From assembly GCA_017525015.1 (NCBI GenBank), contig JAFXUK010000022.1, positions 62,001 through 126,000 on the forward strand: a stretch of DNA of 64,000 nt, written 5' to 3'. Source of the stretch: Bacilli bacterium. GTDB lineage: Bacteria > Bacillota > Bacilli > RF39 > UBA660. Below are positions 34,308 to 43,545 of the stretch, piece by piece (within the stretch, counting starts at the first letter, position 1; the number at the start of each line of letters is the position of its first letter). The position numbers were made by a program, and so were the translations under genes. The notes beneath the pieces are model-generated. The model was not told where the DNA came from. It worked only from the letters and a program-made list of their open reading frames with translations, and did no database searches.

Positions 34308-37300
34308 ATTTAAAATTAACTTTTGCTCCTTCAATATCTCCACCAGCTAAGTAATCTTCCATCATATCAGTAATATCATTACCATATGTACCCTTCTTTT
34401 CTTGTGCTCTTAGCATCGTATTAGATACATTAGCAGCAAGTAATGCAGCAGAAGTAGCACAAATAATAGTTGATTCCATATCACTAGGAAGATAACTTAA
34501 TGCAACCATTGGCATAGCATGTAAATCTTGAAGTGAATTTGCTAAGTTAGATGTCTCTACAATAGCTTGATTCATATCAGCAATTGCATTAGGATGAGCT
34601 ACTAAATATTCCATAGATTGTTCAACTGCAGTTAAATCAAATTGTGGATGAGTAGCAGCATATGGTTTTAATATATCTAAACTACTTTGAATTACACTAT
34701 TCAATGTAACATGAGCACCATTACTAATCTCAGCCATTCTACTTAATGCTTCAGCTTGATTAATTATACCTTGAGTATAATCAGCAGTAACAGCATTAAT
34801 TTGATTTGTTACATCAATATTAAATTGATTATATGCAGCATGTCCTGCAGCATCAGCTGCACGATACGCATTATTAAATGTCCAATTAGTTGTATCTAAG
34901 TTTGCTCTTTCACGAACTCCAGCATTAGTTAATACATCTTGTCTTATTTGAGCTTCAATTCCATTTTGGAAAGTTTCTTGCTTTCCTGCAATGCTCTCTC
35001 CAGTTTTATTTGCATAATACATAGTAGCATTATTTTGAGCATTAACTGTATTAGCTTGAGCTTCTTGTTCGTTTGTTATACGCTTACCTTCAATTTGATG
35101 AACACGAATTGCATTAATAGCACTGATTGCAGCACTAGTTACAGCCACTGTCGTAAATAAATCTCTAATAAATGGATCATCACGATAATCAAATTGTTCT
35201 GCAACTGGACTATAGTACTTACTTCCTACACTTCTCTTACCAGCTAAGCTTCCTCTGATTTCAGTATTCTTGTAATAGCAACTCTCTAATCCCATAAAGT
35301 TTTGAACAATTGCTTCATCATCATTTGTAGCTAAAGCAGTATTAAGTCTTCTACCTAAAAGTCCTAATTGATGTTGTAAATCATTATCAAAGTCATTAGT
35401 CTTTGCAAATCTAAGTCCAACATAATTTAACTTAGTAGATACTGCTTTAAAGTCTTCTTCAATTCCATGTACTCCACCAGATAATAGAGTATCAGCTTTC
35501 TTTCTATTATCAATAATAGATCTAACATGAACTGAAGCTTCCTTCATTAATTCTTTACGTTTATTTTCTAATGAACCAGTATCTTTACCAGTCTTCTTAA
35601 TCTTTTCTTCTAAAGCTTTAATCTGACCTAATAAAGTAAATAATGTTACATAGTCTTTTCTAACTACATCATTTAATTTATCTACTCTACCCATTCCATA
35701 TTGTTTTAATCTATCTAAGATTAATGGGTTAATTTGATTATTCATATCAGTCTTTAATTGAGAACCTCTATATTCATCAAATAATACATCTAATTCATCA
35801 GAATCAAGTCTTCCTAAACGTTCTTCTATTGTTCTCATAGCATCTATAGCTCTAGGACTACTAATAAGTCTACTAGATAACTTACGATAGAATCCTACAC
35901 CAGCTCTAATAATTGCTGGAACAATATGTACGATATTATAAGCAAAATTACCACTATGTAACTCTTCTCTAAATCCTTTAGCAATTTGTAAGTTACTAGA
36001 TTTATATCTCTTAACATCTTTTGCTCTAATATCTAAATTTGTAGTTACTTTATCTAAGATATCCTCAACGTGAGGTCTAACTACTACATTACCTAAATCT
36101 TTAATTTGTACATCAATATAATTAATCTTTAATTTAGGTCCTTTACTCATCTTAGCAATACTATTAATGATTTGATTAGTATCATTACTAATCTTATGAC
36201 AAGGCATATCTTGAATCATTGTAGGTATTGCAAGTGTCTTAATTCCAAATCTATCAAGTACATCATCTGGAGCATAAACTTGATTATTATCATTTAAATC
36301 TCTAAATAATGTAATCTTTTCAGTTTTTTGTCTCTTAGTACTTTCTTCTCCTTCTTCTAGAGAAGTATCATCCATTACAATAGGAGCAACAATCTCCTCT
36401 TCTACTGGTTCAGTCTCAGGTACTGTCTCAGGCTCAGTTGGAGCTTCTGTTTCAGGTTCTGTTTCTGGAACTGTTTCAGGTTCAGTTGGAGCTTCTGTTT
36501 CTGGAACTGTAGGAATTTCAGCTTCAGGCTCAGTCTCAGGTACTGTTTCTGGTTCAGTCTCAGGAACTGTTACAGGTTCAAATACCTCAATAGGTTCAGA
36601 AACTTCTTCAACAACTGGAATAGTCTCAGTTGAAGCAATCTTCTCTTCTTCTACTTCAACTTCAGGTACTGTTTCAGATTCAGTTTCAGGTACTGTTTCT
36701 GGTTCAGTCTCTGGAACAGTTGTCTCCTCTACTACCTTTTCAACATCTGAATTACTTACTACTACTGAATATGGAGAATAATCATTATTTTGATTATTCA
36801 TAATATCAATAACATCTTCTGCATTAACTCTGAAAGACGCTATTCCATTAACCTTAACTTCATCAGAAGCAGGTTCAATATTAAATCTTTCAAATACAGG
36901 TTTATAAGCATAGAACTTACCATCTTCTGTATCTTTATAAATATCAATTCTTTCAATTGGTTCTTTTTCTTGAACTTCTGCTGGAGTAGTAGTCTCTTCT
37001 ACAACAGGAATATCAGTATCAACATTATCTTCAAATGTAGGAATATCTTCTTCTTTGTTTTCTTCTATTTCTTCCTTAGTATCATTTACTTCTTTTTCTT
37101 TCTTATAAAGAACATAATGTGACTTAACTCCACCAGTTTCTTCATCAAATCCCATATCTTCAAAATGAATATCTAACTCATCATCGCTAGGTAATTCTAC
37201 ATCAGAATTTAATAGCATTTCTTTTAATAATACTTTTTTCTCATCATCTGAAATAGTAGGATCAATTACCCAATCACCTTCAGCAAATGCATCAGGATCA

Positions 37301-39747
37301 CTAAATGTTACTGCTTCAACATTCTCTTTTGGTAAAGTAATGTTTTTAAATTCTATCTCATATGGATATTTTTTATTATATTGATTAGCAACTAATCTTT
37401 CTACATCTTCAGCTTTAATCTCAGCACCAACTTCTTCATTTAACATTACATCTTCAGAAATAGGTTCTAAGCCATATTTATCTATTACATTTTTATAAGT
37501 ATATAATTTAGCATCTTCTGTATCTTTGAAGATATCAATCTTATCTACTTCTACTTTTCTACGAACTATTCTAATTGGTATACGTTCAACAATATAAGGA
37601 GAATAATCATTATTAGCATTTTCTTCAATTGCTTCAACATCAACTATATCTATTGGATAACATAATGCTCCAGCAACTTTAACTCCTTCACCAATTGGAT
37701 CAATATCAAATCTTTCAAAAGCATAACGTCTTGCATAGAAATGATCAGGTTCTTCTTGATCAACAAAAATTGAATATCTTTCAGTTAATTTCTTTCTTTC
37801 TACTTTTGCTGATTCTTCTTTCTTCTTATTTCCAAAGATTTGGTCATAATAGATTTTTAAATATTTAATATATTCTGCATCAGTTTCATTAACTTTTCTA
37901 TCTCTAGGTTTCTTAAAGTTAGTTCCAGGAATATATTCATTTTTATCTTCTACTACTTTGTCTTCTTCAACAACATTTTCTTCTTCTTTTGGTCTTTCAA
38001 CATAAGGTATTACTCTGTCATAAAATGGCATTACCTCATCTTTTTCTTCTACCTTTTCTTTTTCAACATAAGGCATTACAATGTCACCATATGGCATTAC
38101 AATGTCACCATATGGCATTACCTCATCTTTTTGAATTTCAGTATCCTCAAATTCAATAAAGTAAGGAGAATAATCATTCTTTTGATTATTTAAAATATTT
38201 TCTGCATCTTTTGGCTCTACTTCAAAGCAAAGAGCTCCATCTACATATACTGGATCTCCAACTTCAAAGATATTAAAACGATCAAATACATTCTCACGAA
38301 CAAATACCTTATCAGGGAATCTCTTATCTCTATAGAAAGTAATCTTCTCATTAAGGCCTTTTCTTCTCTCCATTACTTCTTTCATGTCATCAGGTACTTC
38401 TCCAGGTTGATAAGTTAAATCAACCTTTTCAACTACCTTTATCTTTTCAGGCATCTTAGAAGCATTCTTACGAATATTTTCTAAAGAGCTAGGCTTAATA
38501 ATTAATACTCTTTGTTTTCCAAGTAAATGAGCTTCAGCTTCAATTCCATATAAAGCTTCTACTAAGTTAAGAACACTCTTCTCTTCATTCTCTTTCTTAG
38601 CCTCAATTAACTCATTTAATATTTCTTTACGAATAGCTTTAATAATTCTCTTTTGTTCAGGAGTTCTTTCTTTATAAGGAATCTTAATAATATCTCCTAA
38701 ACCTTTCTTATCAATAATAGCATTAACTAACTTACGACTTCTAAAGTTATCAGTTATTTCTTTATATTCTAAAGCAGATAGTCCTAATTCAACAGCAGTA
38801 TCATAATCTCTCTTAATTCTATCTCTCTTTTTCTTTAGTTTTCTTAACTCTTGAACTTCATTATCTATTTGAGCTCTTACTGATAAAGATTCCTCATTTT
38901 CTGCCATTTTTTCATGAATTAATTCTTGAATCTTTTTATCAAATTCTTCAGGATTCATAGTATTCTTTAATCCTTCAGTTTGATCTCCAAGCAATTGTTT
39001 AATTCTCTCATATGAATCTAAATATTCTTTCATATGAACAGTAATTGCATCTTGAATACTATTCATTTCTGAATCAATTTCTTCTAATGTCTTCTCAAAT
39101 GGAATATAATCATCTCTTCTAGATTCATTAACTAAATTATCAAGTACATCAGATACTTCTACAATTCTATTAGATAATCTAGATATCTCATCAGGATCAT
39201 TAGAAGAACTAACTTTTTCTCTTAAAGAAATAAGTTCTTCATATATTTTTTGAATCTTTTCATTATGATCTAATTGATCACTAATCTTAAAAGCTTCTCC
39301 AACTCTTTCTTTCTTAACACGATAAACAGTAAATCCTGCAGTAGCAGTTTCTTTATTAACTTTATCGTATCCAATCTCAATCTCATCTTCTTTCGGAACA
39401 TTAACTCCAGCATCCTTCATCATTTCAATGATCTTGCCTCTTTGCTCTAAAGGAGATGCATGTAAGTCATCAATTGTCCAATTTCCAGAATAGATTTCTT
39501 TTCTTGATATTTTATATGGGACTTTTTTATTATATGTTCTTGTTACTACATAATGAGAATTTTGGGCTTCTTTATCTTTATTTTCGTATTCGATATGGTA
39601 TTCAGATTTATTTTCAACTTTGATTCCGGCTTTTTTCATTTGATTAAAAATAGATTGGTTTAATTTAGATTTTTTATTGTTAAGAGCGATGTCACCTTCA
39701 AATACCTTTTCAGTAACTCTCTCATCTTCATAGATAATACTTTCCAT
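34306..39747 (-). CDS. Giant (~1813 residue) modular repeat protein, function unknown
   Basis: The largest gene here. Two module types repeat. Type I (~62 residues) occurs three times, near 20-78, 90-152 and 820-886: F.EGD or SGNW.ID, a helix ending MKDAGV.VP, EIEIGY or IHFED, then a Y.VK strand. Type II (~70 residues) occurs five times, near 470, 655, 735, 930 and 1145: KIDIFKDTEDAKLYTYKNVI-like, DRF.I.P, .V..V.G..C..V, a helix, then NDYSPY. Between them lie coiled-coil stretches, a VMPYGDI repeat and a Pro-Glu-Thr-rich region (~1010-1125). The last 650 residues are helical with apolar Ala/Ser-rich segments (TTVAVTSAAISAINAI; ICATSAALLAANVSN). No signal peptide. ATG 39747 follows GGTGGT. I recognise no family. 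Confidence 0.75.
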   Translation of the reverse strand: MESIIYEDERVTEKVFEGDIALNNKKSKLNQSIFNQMKKAGIKVENKSEYHIEYENKDKEAQNSHYVVTRTYNKKVPYKISRKEIYSGNWTIDDLHASPLEQRGKIIEMMKDAGVNVPKEDEIEIGYDKVNKETATAGFTVYRVKKERVGEAFKISDQLDHNEKIQKIYEELISLREKVSSSNDPDEISRLSNRIVEVSDVLDNLVNESRRDDYIPFEKTLEEIDSEMNSIQDAITVHMKEYLDSYERIKQLLGDQTEGLKNTMNPEEFDKKIQELIHEKMAENEESLSVRAQIDNEVQELRKLKKKRDRIKRDYDTAVELGLSALEYKEITDNFRSRKLVNAIIDKKGLGDIIKIPYKERTPEQKRIIKAIRKEILNELIEAKKENEEKSVLNLVEALYGIEAEAHLLGKQRVLIIKPSSLENIRKNASKMPEKIKVVEKVDLTYQPGEVPDDMKEVMERRKGLNEKITFYRDKRFPDKVFVRENVFDRFNIFEVGDPVYVDGALCFEVEPKDAENILNNQKNDYSPYFIEFEDTEIQKDEVMPYGDIVMPYGDIVMPYVEKEKVEEKDEVMPFYDRVIPYVERPKEEENVVEEDKVVEDKNEYIPGTNFKKPRDRKVNETDAEYIKYLKIYYDQIFGNKKKEESAKVERKKLTERYSIFVDQEEPDHFYARRYAFERFDIDPIGEGVKVAGALCYPIDIVDVEAIEENANNDYSPYIVERIPIRIVRRKVEVDKIDIFKDTEDAKLYTYKNVIDKYGLEPISEDVMLNEEVGAEIKAEDVERLVANQYNKKYPYEIEFKNITLPKENVEAVTFSDPDAFAEGDWVIDPTISDDEKKVLLKEMLLNSDVELPSDDELDIHFEDMGFDEETGGVKSHYVLYKKEKEVNDTKEEIEENKEEDIPTFEDNVDTDIPVVEETTTPAEVQEKEPIERIDIYKDTEDGKFYAYKPVFERFNIEPASDEVKVNGIASFRVNAEDVIDIMNNQNNDYSPYSVVVSNSDVEKVVEETTVPETEPETVPETESETVPEVEVEEEKIASTETIPVVEEVSEPIEVFEPVTVPETEPETVPETEPEAEIPTVPETEAPTEPETVPETEPETEAPTEPETVPETEPVEEEIVAPIVMDDTSLEEGEESTKRQKTEKITLFRDLNDNNQVYAPDDVLDRFGIKTLAIPTMIQDMPCHKISNDTNQIINSIAKMSKGPKLKINYIDVQIKDLGNVVVRPHVEDILDKVTTNLDIRAKDVKRYKSSNLQIAKGFREELHSGNFAYNIVHIVPAIIRAGVGFYRKLSSRLISSPRAIDAMRTIEERLGRLDSDELDVLFDEYRGSQLKTDMNNQINPLILDRLKQYGMGRVDKLNDVVRKDYVTLFTLLGQIKALEEKIKKTGKDTGSLENKRKELMKEASVHVRSIIDNRKKADTLLSGGVHGIEEDFKAVSTKLNYVGLRFAKTNDFDNDLQHQLGLLGRRLNTALATNDDEAIVQNFMGLESCYYKNTEIRGSLAGKRSVGSKYYSPVAEQFDYRDDPFIRDLFTTVAVTSAAISAINAIRVHQIEGKRITNEQEAQANTVNAQNNATMYYANKTGESIAGKQETFQNGIEAQIRQDVLTNAGVRERANLDTTNWTFNNAYRAADAAGHAAYNQFNIDVTNQINAVTADYTQGIINQAEALSRMAEISNGAHVTLNSVIQSSLDILKPYAATHPQFDLTAVEQSMEYLVAHPNAIADMNQAIVETSNLANSLQDLHAMPMVALSYLPSDMESTIICATSAALLAANVSNTMLRAQEKKGTYGNDITDMMEDYLAGGDIEGAKVNFK
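38070..38122 (-). repeat. 21-bp in-frame tandem repeat in the giant gene
   Basis: The unit ATGGCATTACAATGTCACCAT (21 bases, plus strand) occurs twice with a third partial copy and encodes repeats of VMPYGDI. Being a multiple of three it would change length without frameshift. Confidence 0.8.
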
Positions 39748-39764
39748 TGTCTTCACCACCAAAA

Positions 39765-40037
39765 CTACTTATTGTCATCATCAAACTGAGTAAGGACCTC
39801 ACCAATCATTTCTAATTCTTTTTCATCTTTAATGTCTTCCAACACTAACTTAGATTTAAATGGATCAAATGAAGAAACGTATATATTCTTACGACCATTG
39901 GATGCTACAGAATTATCAGTATATCCAACGTAAGACTTCATAGTATCTTCGGAATCAAATGTGAATAGGATATCACACTCTACTGTCTTACCATCTTTTT
40001 CTAGTTGAATTTTATCATTTTCAAAGTCAAATTCCAT
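39765..40037 (-). CDS. DUF1292 family protein
   Basis: About 90 residues from the ATG at 40037, nine bases after GGTGGAGG; the longer reading upstream lies in the leader. It is small and acidic (MEFDFENDKIQLEKDGKTVE, CDILFTFDSEDTMKSYVGYTD, KNIYVSSFDP), matching DUF1292, a cytoplasmic family of unknown function found near cell-cycle and Holliday-junction genes in Bacillota. It lies 17 bases before the giant gene and is surely co-transcribed with it. Confidence 0.85.
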   Translation of the reverse strand: MEFDFENDKIQLEKDGKTVECDILFTFDSEDTMKSYVGYTDNSVASNGRKNIYVSSFDPFKSKLVLEDIKDEKELEMIGEVLTQFDDDNK

Positions 40038-40094
40038 ATCAAAAAGCCTCCACCATATTCTCATTGTTATACTATTTTAGTTTATCATTTTAAC

Positions 40095-40126
40095 AAAAAA
40101 AAGTCAACGTAATTGACCTTTTTTAG
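40095..40126 (-). terminator. Terminator of the gene at 40123-40704
   Basis: AAAAAAGGTCAA, five-base loop, TTGACTTTTTTTT on the minus strand, with one G-U pair in the RNA. Confidence 0.7.
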
Positions 40127-40704
40127 CTCTCAACTTCTACACGAATTTTATCGCCATCTTTAACGGCTTCTGGATTCTTAACTTTGATGTAATAAATAAC
40201 CTCTTCTTTTTCTTTAATACCAAAGTCTTCACCCTCAATTACCGTCCTATTTGCATCATTCATTAAGTTGTCTCCAGTATTGTTTTTTAATACCTCAATT
40301 TCTACACCAGTATCATTGATAATTGTAAGTGAGTATCTAGCCCCATCTTTATTAATTTTATTACCTCTAAAATTAGTTACTTTTAATAAATAATCTTTAT
40401 TTTTTAATCCTTCTAGATCTAAATCAATATAATTATTAGTATTCTTCTCTAAAATAGAAAATACAATATTGCTTTTTCCAGGCATATCTTCTCCACCTTT
40501 AACAAAAACCAAAGCTCCTAGAATTAAAACAATTATTAAAAGTATTCCAAAAGTTACATATAAGAACTTATATGATGATACAAAGCTCTTAAAACGTACT
40601 CCAAATGGTTCAGGATTAGGTACTGCACTCTTCTCCTCTACTACTTTTTTCTTTTTTACTTCCTTTGTAGCTTTCTTTTTAGTACTCTTTTTCTTTTCTT
40701 CCAT
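40123..40704 (-). CDS. Single-pass anchored protein with extracellular beta domain, unknown
   Basis: 193 residues from ATG 40704 (six bases after GAGG). A very basic N-terminus (EEKKKSTKKKATKEVKKKK) precedes one membrane helix (FLYVTFGILLIIVLILGALVFV). The outside part is about 120 residues of beta-like sequence (DYLLKVTNFRGNKI, YSLTIINDTGVEIEVLKN, VIYYIKVKNPE). No family recognised. Its last strand pattern (EEVIYYIKVKNPEAVKDGD) resembles bacterial Ig-like domains. It starts 16 bases after the preceding gene, so it forms an operon with the gene at 40720-42087. Confidence 0.6.
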   Translation of the reverse strand: MEEKKKSTKKKATKEVKKKKVVEEKSAVPNPEPFGVRFKSFVSSYKFLYVTFGILLIIVLILGALVFVKGGEDMPGKSNIVFSILEKNTNNYIDLDLEGLKNKDYLLKVTNFRGNKINKDGARYSLTIINDTGVEIEVLKNNTGDNLMNDANRTVIEGEDFGIKEKEEVIYYIKVKNPEAVKDGDKIRVEVES

Positions 40705-40719
40705 GATTATCCTCACTTT

Positions 40720-42087
40720 CTACTTTTCTAATCTCAATTTTATTTTATCACGATTTTCTTTTAATTTGTTAGATTCTTCATTAGTTAATGTACTTCTAAG
40801 TATAGATTCACTTACATCTTCCATTATTTTAGCAGTAGAACTGATCTTAGATTCAGCAATTATTTCACCTTGAATCTTAATTACCATATCATCCATAATC
40901 TTAAAAGTTAAATTATCAGTTCTAGTATAAGAATTCTTCTTTATATCAGTATTTTTAGAATAATAAGTAATATCATATTTATCATTTTCTAATTCTAAAG
41001 TCATAGTAAACATAAAGTTTTTCTTATCTTTTTCTACTTTTATAGAACCAATTTCATTTCTAAATTTATCATATACAAGTATATTTATTTTTTTATTATC
41101 AAAAGAACATTTAGCTCTATATTCAATTTCATTATTTTCTGAATAATAGAATAATCCTTCACTTAAATTACCTTCATATGAATAAGTTTTCTTATAATCA
41201 TCTTTTAAATAAACTACTTCATATTTAACTGGTTTAAAGAAAGGTTTAGATACATAAATACTAATAGTATAACTTTCATTTTTCTTTAAGTATTTCTTCT
41301 TTTCACTTACTTTCCAATCTTCATAATCAGGATACATCAAAGATAATATTTGACTAGCTCTTTTATCATTCTTTAAATCTTTTAAAAGTCCTTTTAATAA
41401 AGTTTTATAACTCTTATTAGTTATCTTATAAGATATTTGTCCAGCTTTAATAGTATTATCACCAACAAAAGTCTCTACATCATATCCATTAAGTTCTTCT
41501 TTACCAATATTTTTCTTTAAAGAATCTCTAATAAAATAATATAAATAGTCTATATTATCTGCAGTAGTAGTATCTTTCTTGAAAGATTCAAAATAGTTAT
41601 TGCCTCCATCATTAACATATTGTTTAACAACATTATTAATAAAAAAATACTCTGTAGAATTTTCTATATAATATTTACCAGAAAATATCTCTTCTTCACC
41701 TATTTTACTATCTAATGAATAAAATACTAATCCTTTATCTTTATTATGTTTAAATGAATAGTCTACATCCATTTTAGATAAATTAATAAGTTTATTATTT
41801 TTCTTTTTATACTCTAGATCAGTTTTACTTTTATTTTGATACTCTTCACTAGATAAATTCATCTTAAGATTACCTTCTACAGTAAACTTATCTCCAACCA
41901 TATAATCAGGATCAATACTTAATACCTTATCAGTCTTATCAAAAACCTGATCAATCATTTTATGAAATATATAATCTTCTCTACTAATTCTAGTATAATA
42001 AACTCCATAATAAATTAAAAATACTGCTATGGCAATTAAAATAACAAAAAATAAAATCTTTAAAAATAATTTCATTTTTCGACTCAT
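40720..42087 (-). CDS. Membrane-anchored extracellular protein, unknown (~455 residues)
   Basis: One N-terminal membrane helix (FLKILFFVILIAIAVFLIYYGVYY) and about 420 outside residues rich in Lys, Tyr, Ser and beta-strand patterns (GNLKMNLSSEEYQNKSKTD, YKKKNNKLINLSKMDVDY, YSLDSKIGEEEIFSGKYYI). No cysteine-rich or catalytic motif is visible and I recognise no family. ATG 42087 lies six bases after GGTG; an upstream ATG at 42099 is too close to AGG. A consensus promoter (TTGACA, 16, TATAAT) precedes the gene. With the next gene it encodes two anchored extracellular proteins in one unit. Confidence 0.6.
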   Translation of the reverse strand: MSRKMKLFLKILFFVILIAIAVFLIYYGVYYTRISREDYIFHKMIDQVFDKTDKVLSIDPDYMVGDKFTVEGNLKMNLSSEEYQNKSKTDLEYKKKNNKLINLSKMDVDYSFKHNKDKGLVFYSLDSKIGEEEIFSGKYYIENSTEYFFINNVVKQYVNDGGNNYFESFKKDTTTADNIDYLYYFIRDSLKKNIGKEELNGYDVETFVGDNTIKAGQISYKITNKSYKTLLKGLLKDLKNDKRASQILSLMYPDYEDWKVSEKKKYLKKNESYTISIYVSKPFFKPVKYEVVYLKDDYKKTYSYEGNLSEGLFYYSENNEIEYRAKCSFDNKKINILVYDKFRNEIGSIKVEKDKKNFMFTMTLELENDKYDITYYSKNTDIKKNSYTRTDNLTFKIMDDMVIKIQGEIIAESKISSTAKIMEDVSESILRSTLTNEESNKLKENRDKIKLRLEK

Positions 42088-42111
42088 TTTAGTCACCATC
42101 CTATCATATTA

Positions 42112-42139
42112 ATTATATCAAAAAAGAGGTAGATGTCAA
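42112..42139 (-). promoter_or_regulatory. Consensus sigma-A promoter
   Basis: TTGACA (42134-42139), 16-base spacer, TATAAT (42112-42117) on the minus strand. The -35 lies inside the loop of the terminator at 42121-42153. Confidence 0.75.
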
Positions 42140-42153
42140 ACTCTCCTCTTTTA
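42121..42153 (-). terminator. Terminator of the mraZ operon (distal end)
   Basis: AAAAGAGG and CCTCTTTT form an eight-pair stem with a loop of about 15 bases and T tract on the minus strand, just after the stop codon at 42159. Confidence 0.55.
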
Positions 42154-42158
42154 TTTTC

Positions 42159-42701
42159 TTAGTTTTTTGATTCAGAAATTATTCCAAGTTTTCCAGTAAC
42201 TTTCTTTTCTACATCTTTATTCTTAGTATTAGTAGCATCTTTATTATAGATTGCACTAATTTTAACAGTTGTTTCTTCTCCCGGTTCTAATAATTTACCA
42301 CTTATATCTGAAATACTAATAGTAATTGGAGAAAGATTTTGAATAGTCTCTTTAGATCTAAAATCCGGACTAGAAAACAAACTTACAATAGATGCAGGTA
42401 CTGTTCCTCTATTCTTAACTATTACTTCATAATCTATCTGATCATGTTCATGAAATAATCTAAAGTCCATTTTTAATATCTTTCCATCTTTATCAATATT
42501 TAATTTAGATTTAGGATCTTTCTCTCCACCTTTAATAGAAGACATTAACTTTGTAGAAGTAAAACGTACATCAAATATTTCTTCCTCACTACGATATTTT
42601 TCAAGTCTCATAGATAAAACCATAAAACCAATACCCATCGCAATAATAGTAATACAAAGTATTACAATAATAACATTTTTTATACTACCCTTTTTATTCA
42701 T
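42159..42701 (-). CDS. Short TasA/camelysin-like membrane-anchored protein
   Basis: 180 residues: helix NVIIVILCITIIAMGIGFMVL, then FDVRFTSTKLMSS, a strand MDFRLFHEHDQIDYEVIVKNRGTVPAS and LEPGEETTVKISAIYNKD. The order (GIGF.., .DV.F.., .F.V.VKN.GT.., L.PGE...V) parallels the front domain of the family-A surface proteins and of TasA/camelysin, but without any C-terminal domain. It overlaps the preceding gene by eight bases and is the last gene of the mraZ operon. Probably extracellular; the fold call is an inference. Confidence 0.55.
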   Translation of the reverse strand: MNKKGSIKNVIIVILCITIIAMGIGFMVLSMRLEKYRSEEEIFDVRFTSTKLMSSIKGGEKDPKSKLNIDKDGKILKMDFRLFHEHDQIDYEVIVKNRGTVPASIVSLFSSPDFRSKETIQNLSPITISISDISGKLLEPGEETTVKISAIYNKDATNTKNKDVEKKVTGKLGIISESKN

Positions 42702-43542
42702 TTATACATTCTCCTTCCATAGGATCATTAGTACCTTTATAACAATAACTATAACTCTTTCCATCTCTTAAGAACTCAATATAAGCATATACTTTTCCAT
42801 TTTCTATGTAATACCAACTCTCAGGAGTAGGATAAATAGTTAACTCTTCATTTGCAGGAATAAGACTAATATTAATCTCTACATTTTCTTTTTTCATAGT
42901 AGTAATATTCTTCTTATCTCTTATATTTATTAATTTATTATAAACATAATCAGCATATTTTCTTGCTTTACTATTATCAAAATCAGAATCTTTTGAAATC
43001 TTAGAATTATTAATTATCTCTTTAGAGTAAAAATCTAAATTCCAAAGAATAGAAGAATTAGAATCTTCATATATTTCAAAATTTTTTGCTATATCACTAA
43101 GACTAATTTTTTTCTCTATATTATTACAAGATACTAAGCTCTTCCAAACAATCATAAAACTTGAATAATATTCATCATTGTTTCTTAATATTTCACAACT
43201 AGATTCATCACTTAATAAAGAATTATCAGTAAGTATTTGAATTATTTTTTTCAAACCCTTATCTAGTTTCATATTCTCTATATTCTTATTATAGAGAAAA
43301 GTAGAAGAACTGTCAAAGAAGAATAAACGATTTATTTTACCTTCTTTATCAATCATAATTCCAAAATCAGTTTTCTGATCAATAACAATTTCTATCATAT
43401 TATAGTAATTCTTACTATTAATAAATCCATCACTAGATCCTAAACTAGCTTTATATTCAGGTATACCTATCTTAATTACATAATATAATAATCCAATTAT
43501 AATTAAAAGAATTTCAAATAATATAACCAGTTTCTTTTTCAT
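42694..43542 (-). CDS. Membrane-anchored extracellular protein in the mraZ operon, unknown
   Basis: 282 residues: N-terminal helix (LVILFEILLIIIGLLYYVI), then an outside domain. The segment NMIEIVIDQKTDFGIMIDKE with a following helix (KGLKKIIQILTDNSLL) vaguely recalls the N-terminal domain of RsgI-type anti-sigma proteins, though topology would differ; I treat that as weak. A C-terminal strand pair YIENGKVYAYIEFLRDGKSY is followed by paired cysteines. It sits where divIB/ftsQ or murD might be expected, but shows no POTRA pattern. The pbpB stop codon lies between its GTGGAG site and ATG. Confidence 0.55.
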   Translation of the reverse strand: MKKKLVILFEILLIIIGLLYYVIKIGIPEYKASLGSSDGFINSKNYYNMIEIVIDQKTDFGIMIDKEGKINRLFFFDSSSTFLYNKNIENMKLDKGLKKIIQILTDNSLLSDESSCEILRNNDEYYSSFMIVWKSLVSCNNIEKKISLSDIAKNFEIYEDSNSSILWNLDFYSKEIINNSKISKDSDFDNSKARKYADYVYNKLINIRDKKNITTMKKENVEINISLIPANEELTIYPTPESWYYIENGKVYAYIEFLRDGKSYSYCYKGTNDPMEGECINE

Positions 43543-43545
43543 AGG

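Noticed and set aside
42694..43542. DivIB/FtsQ in the position after pbpB
   Set aside because: Topology fits (one N-terminal helix), but no POTRA-like strand-helix pattern or FtsQ motif is visible, so I leave it unnamed.
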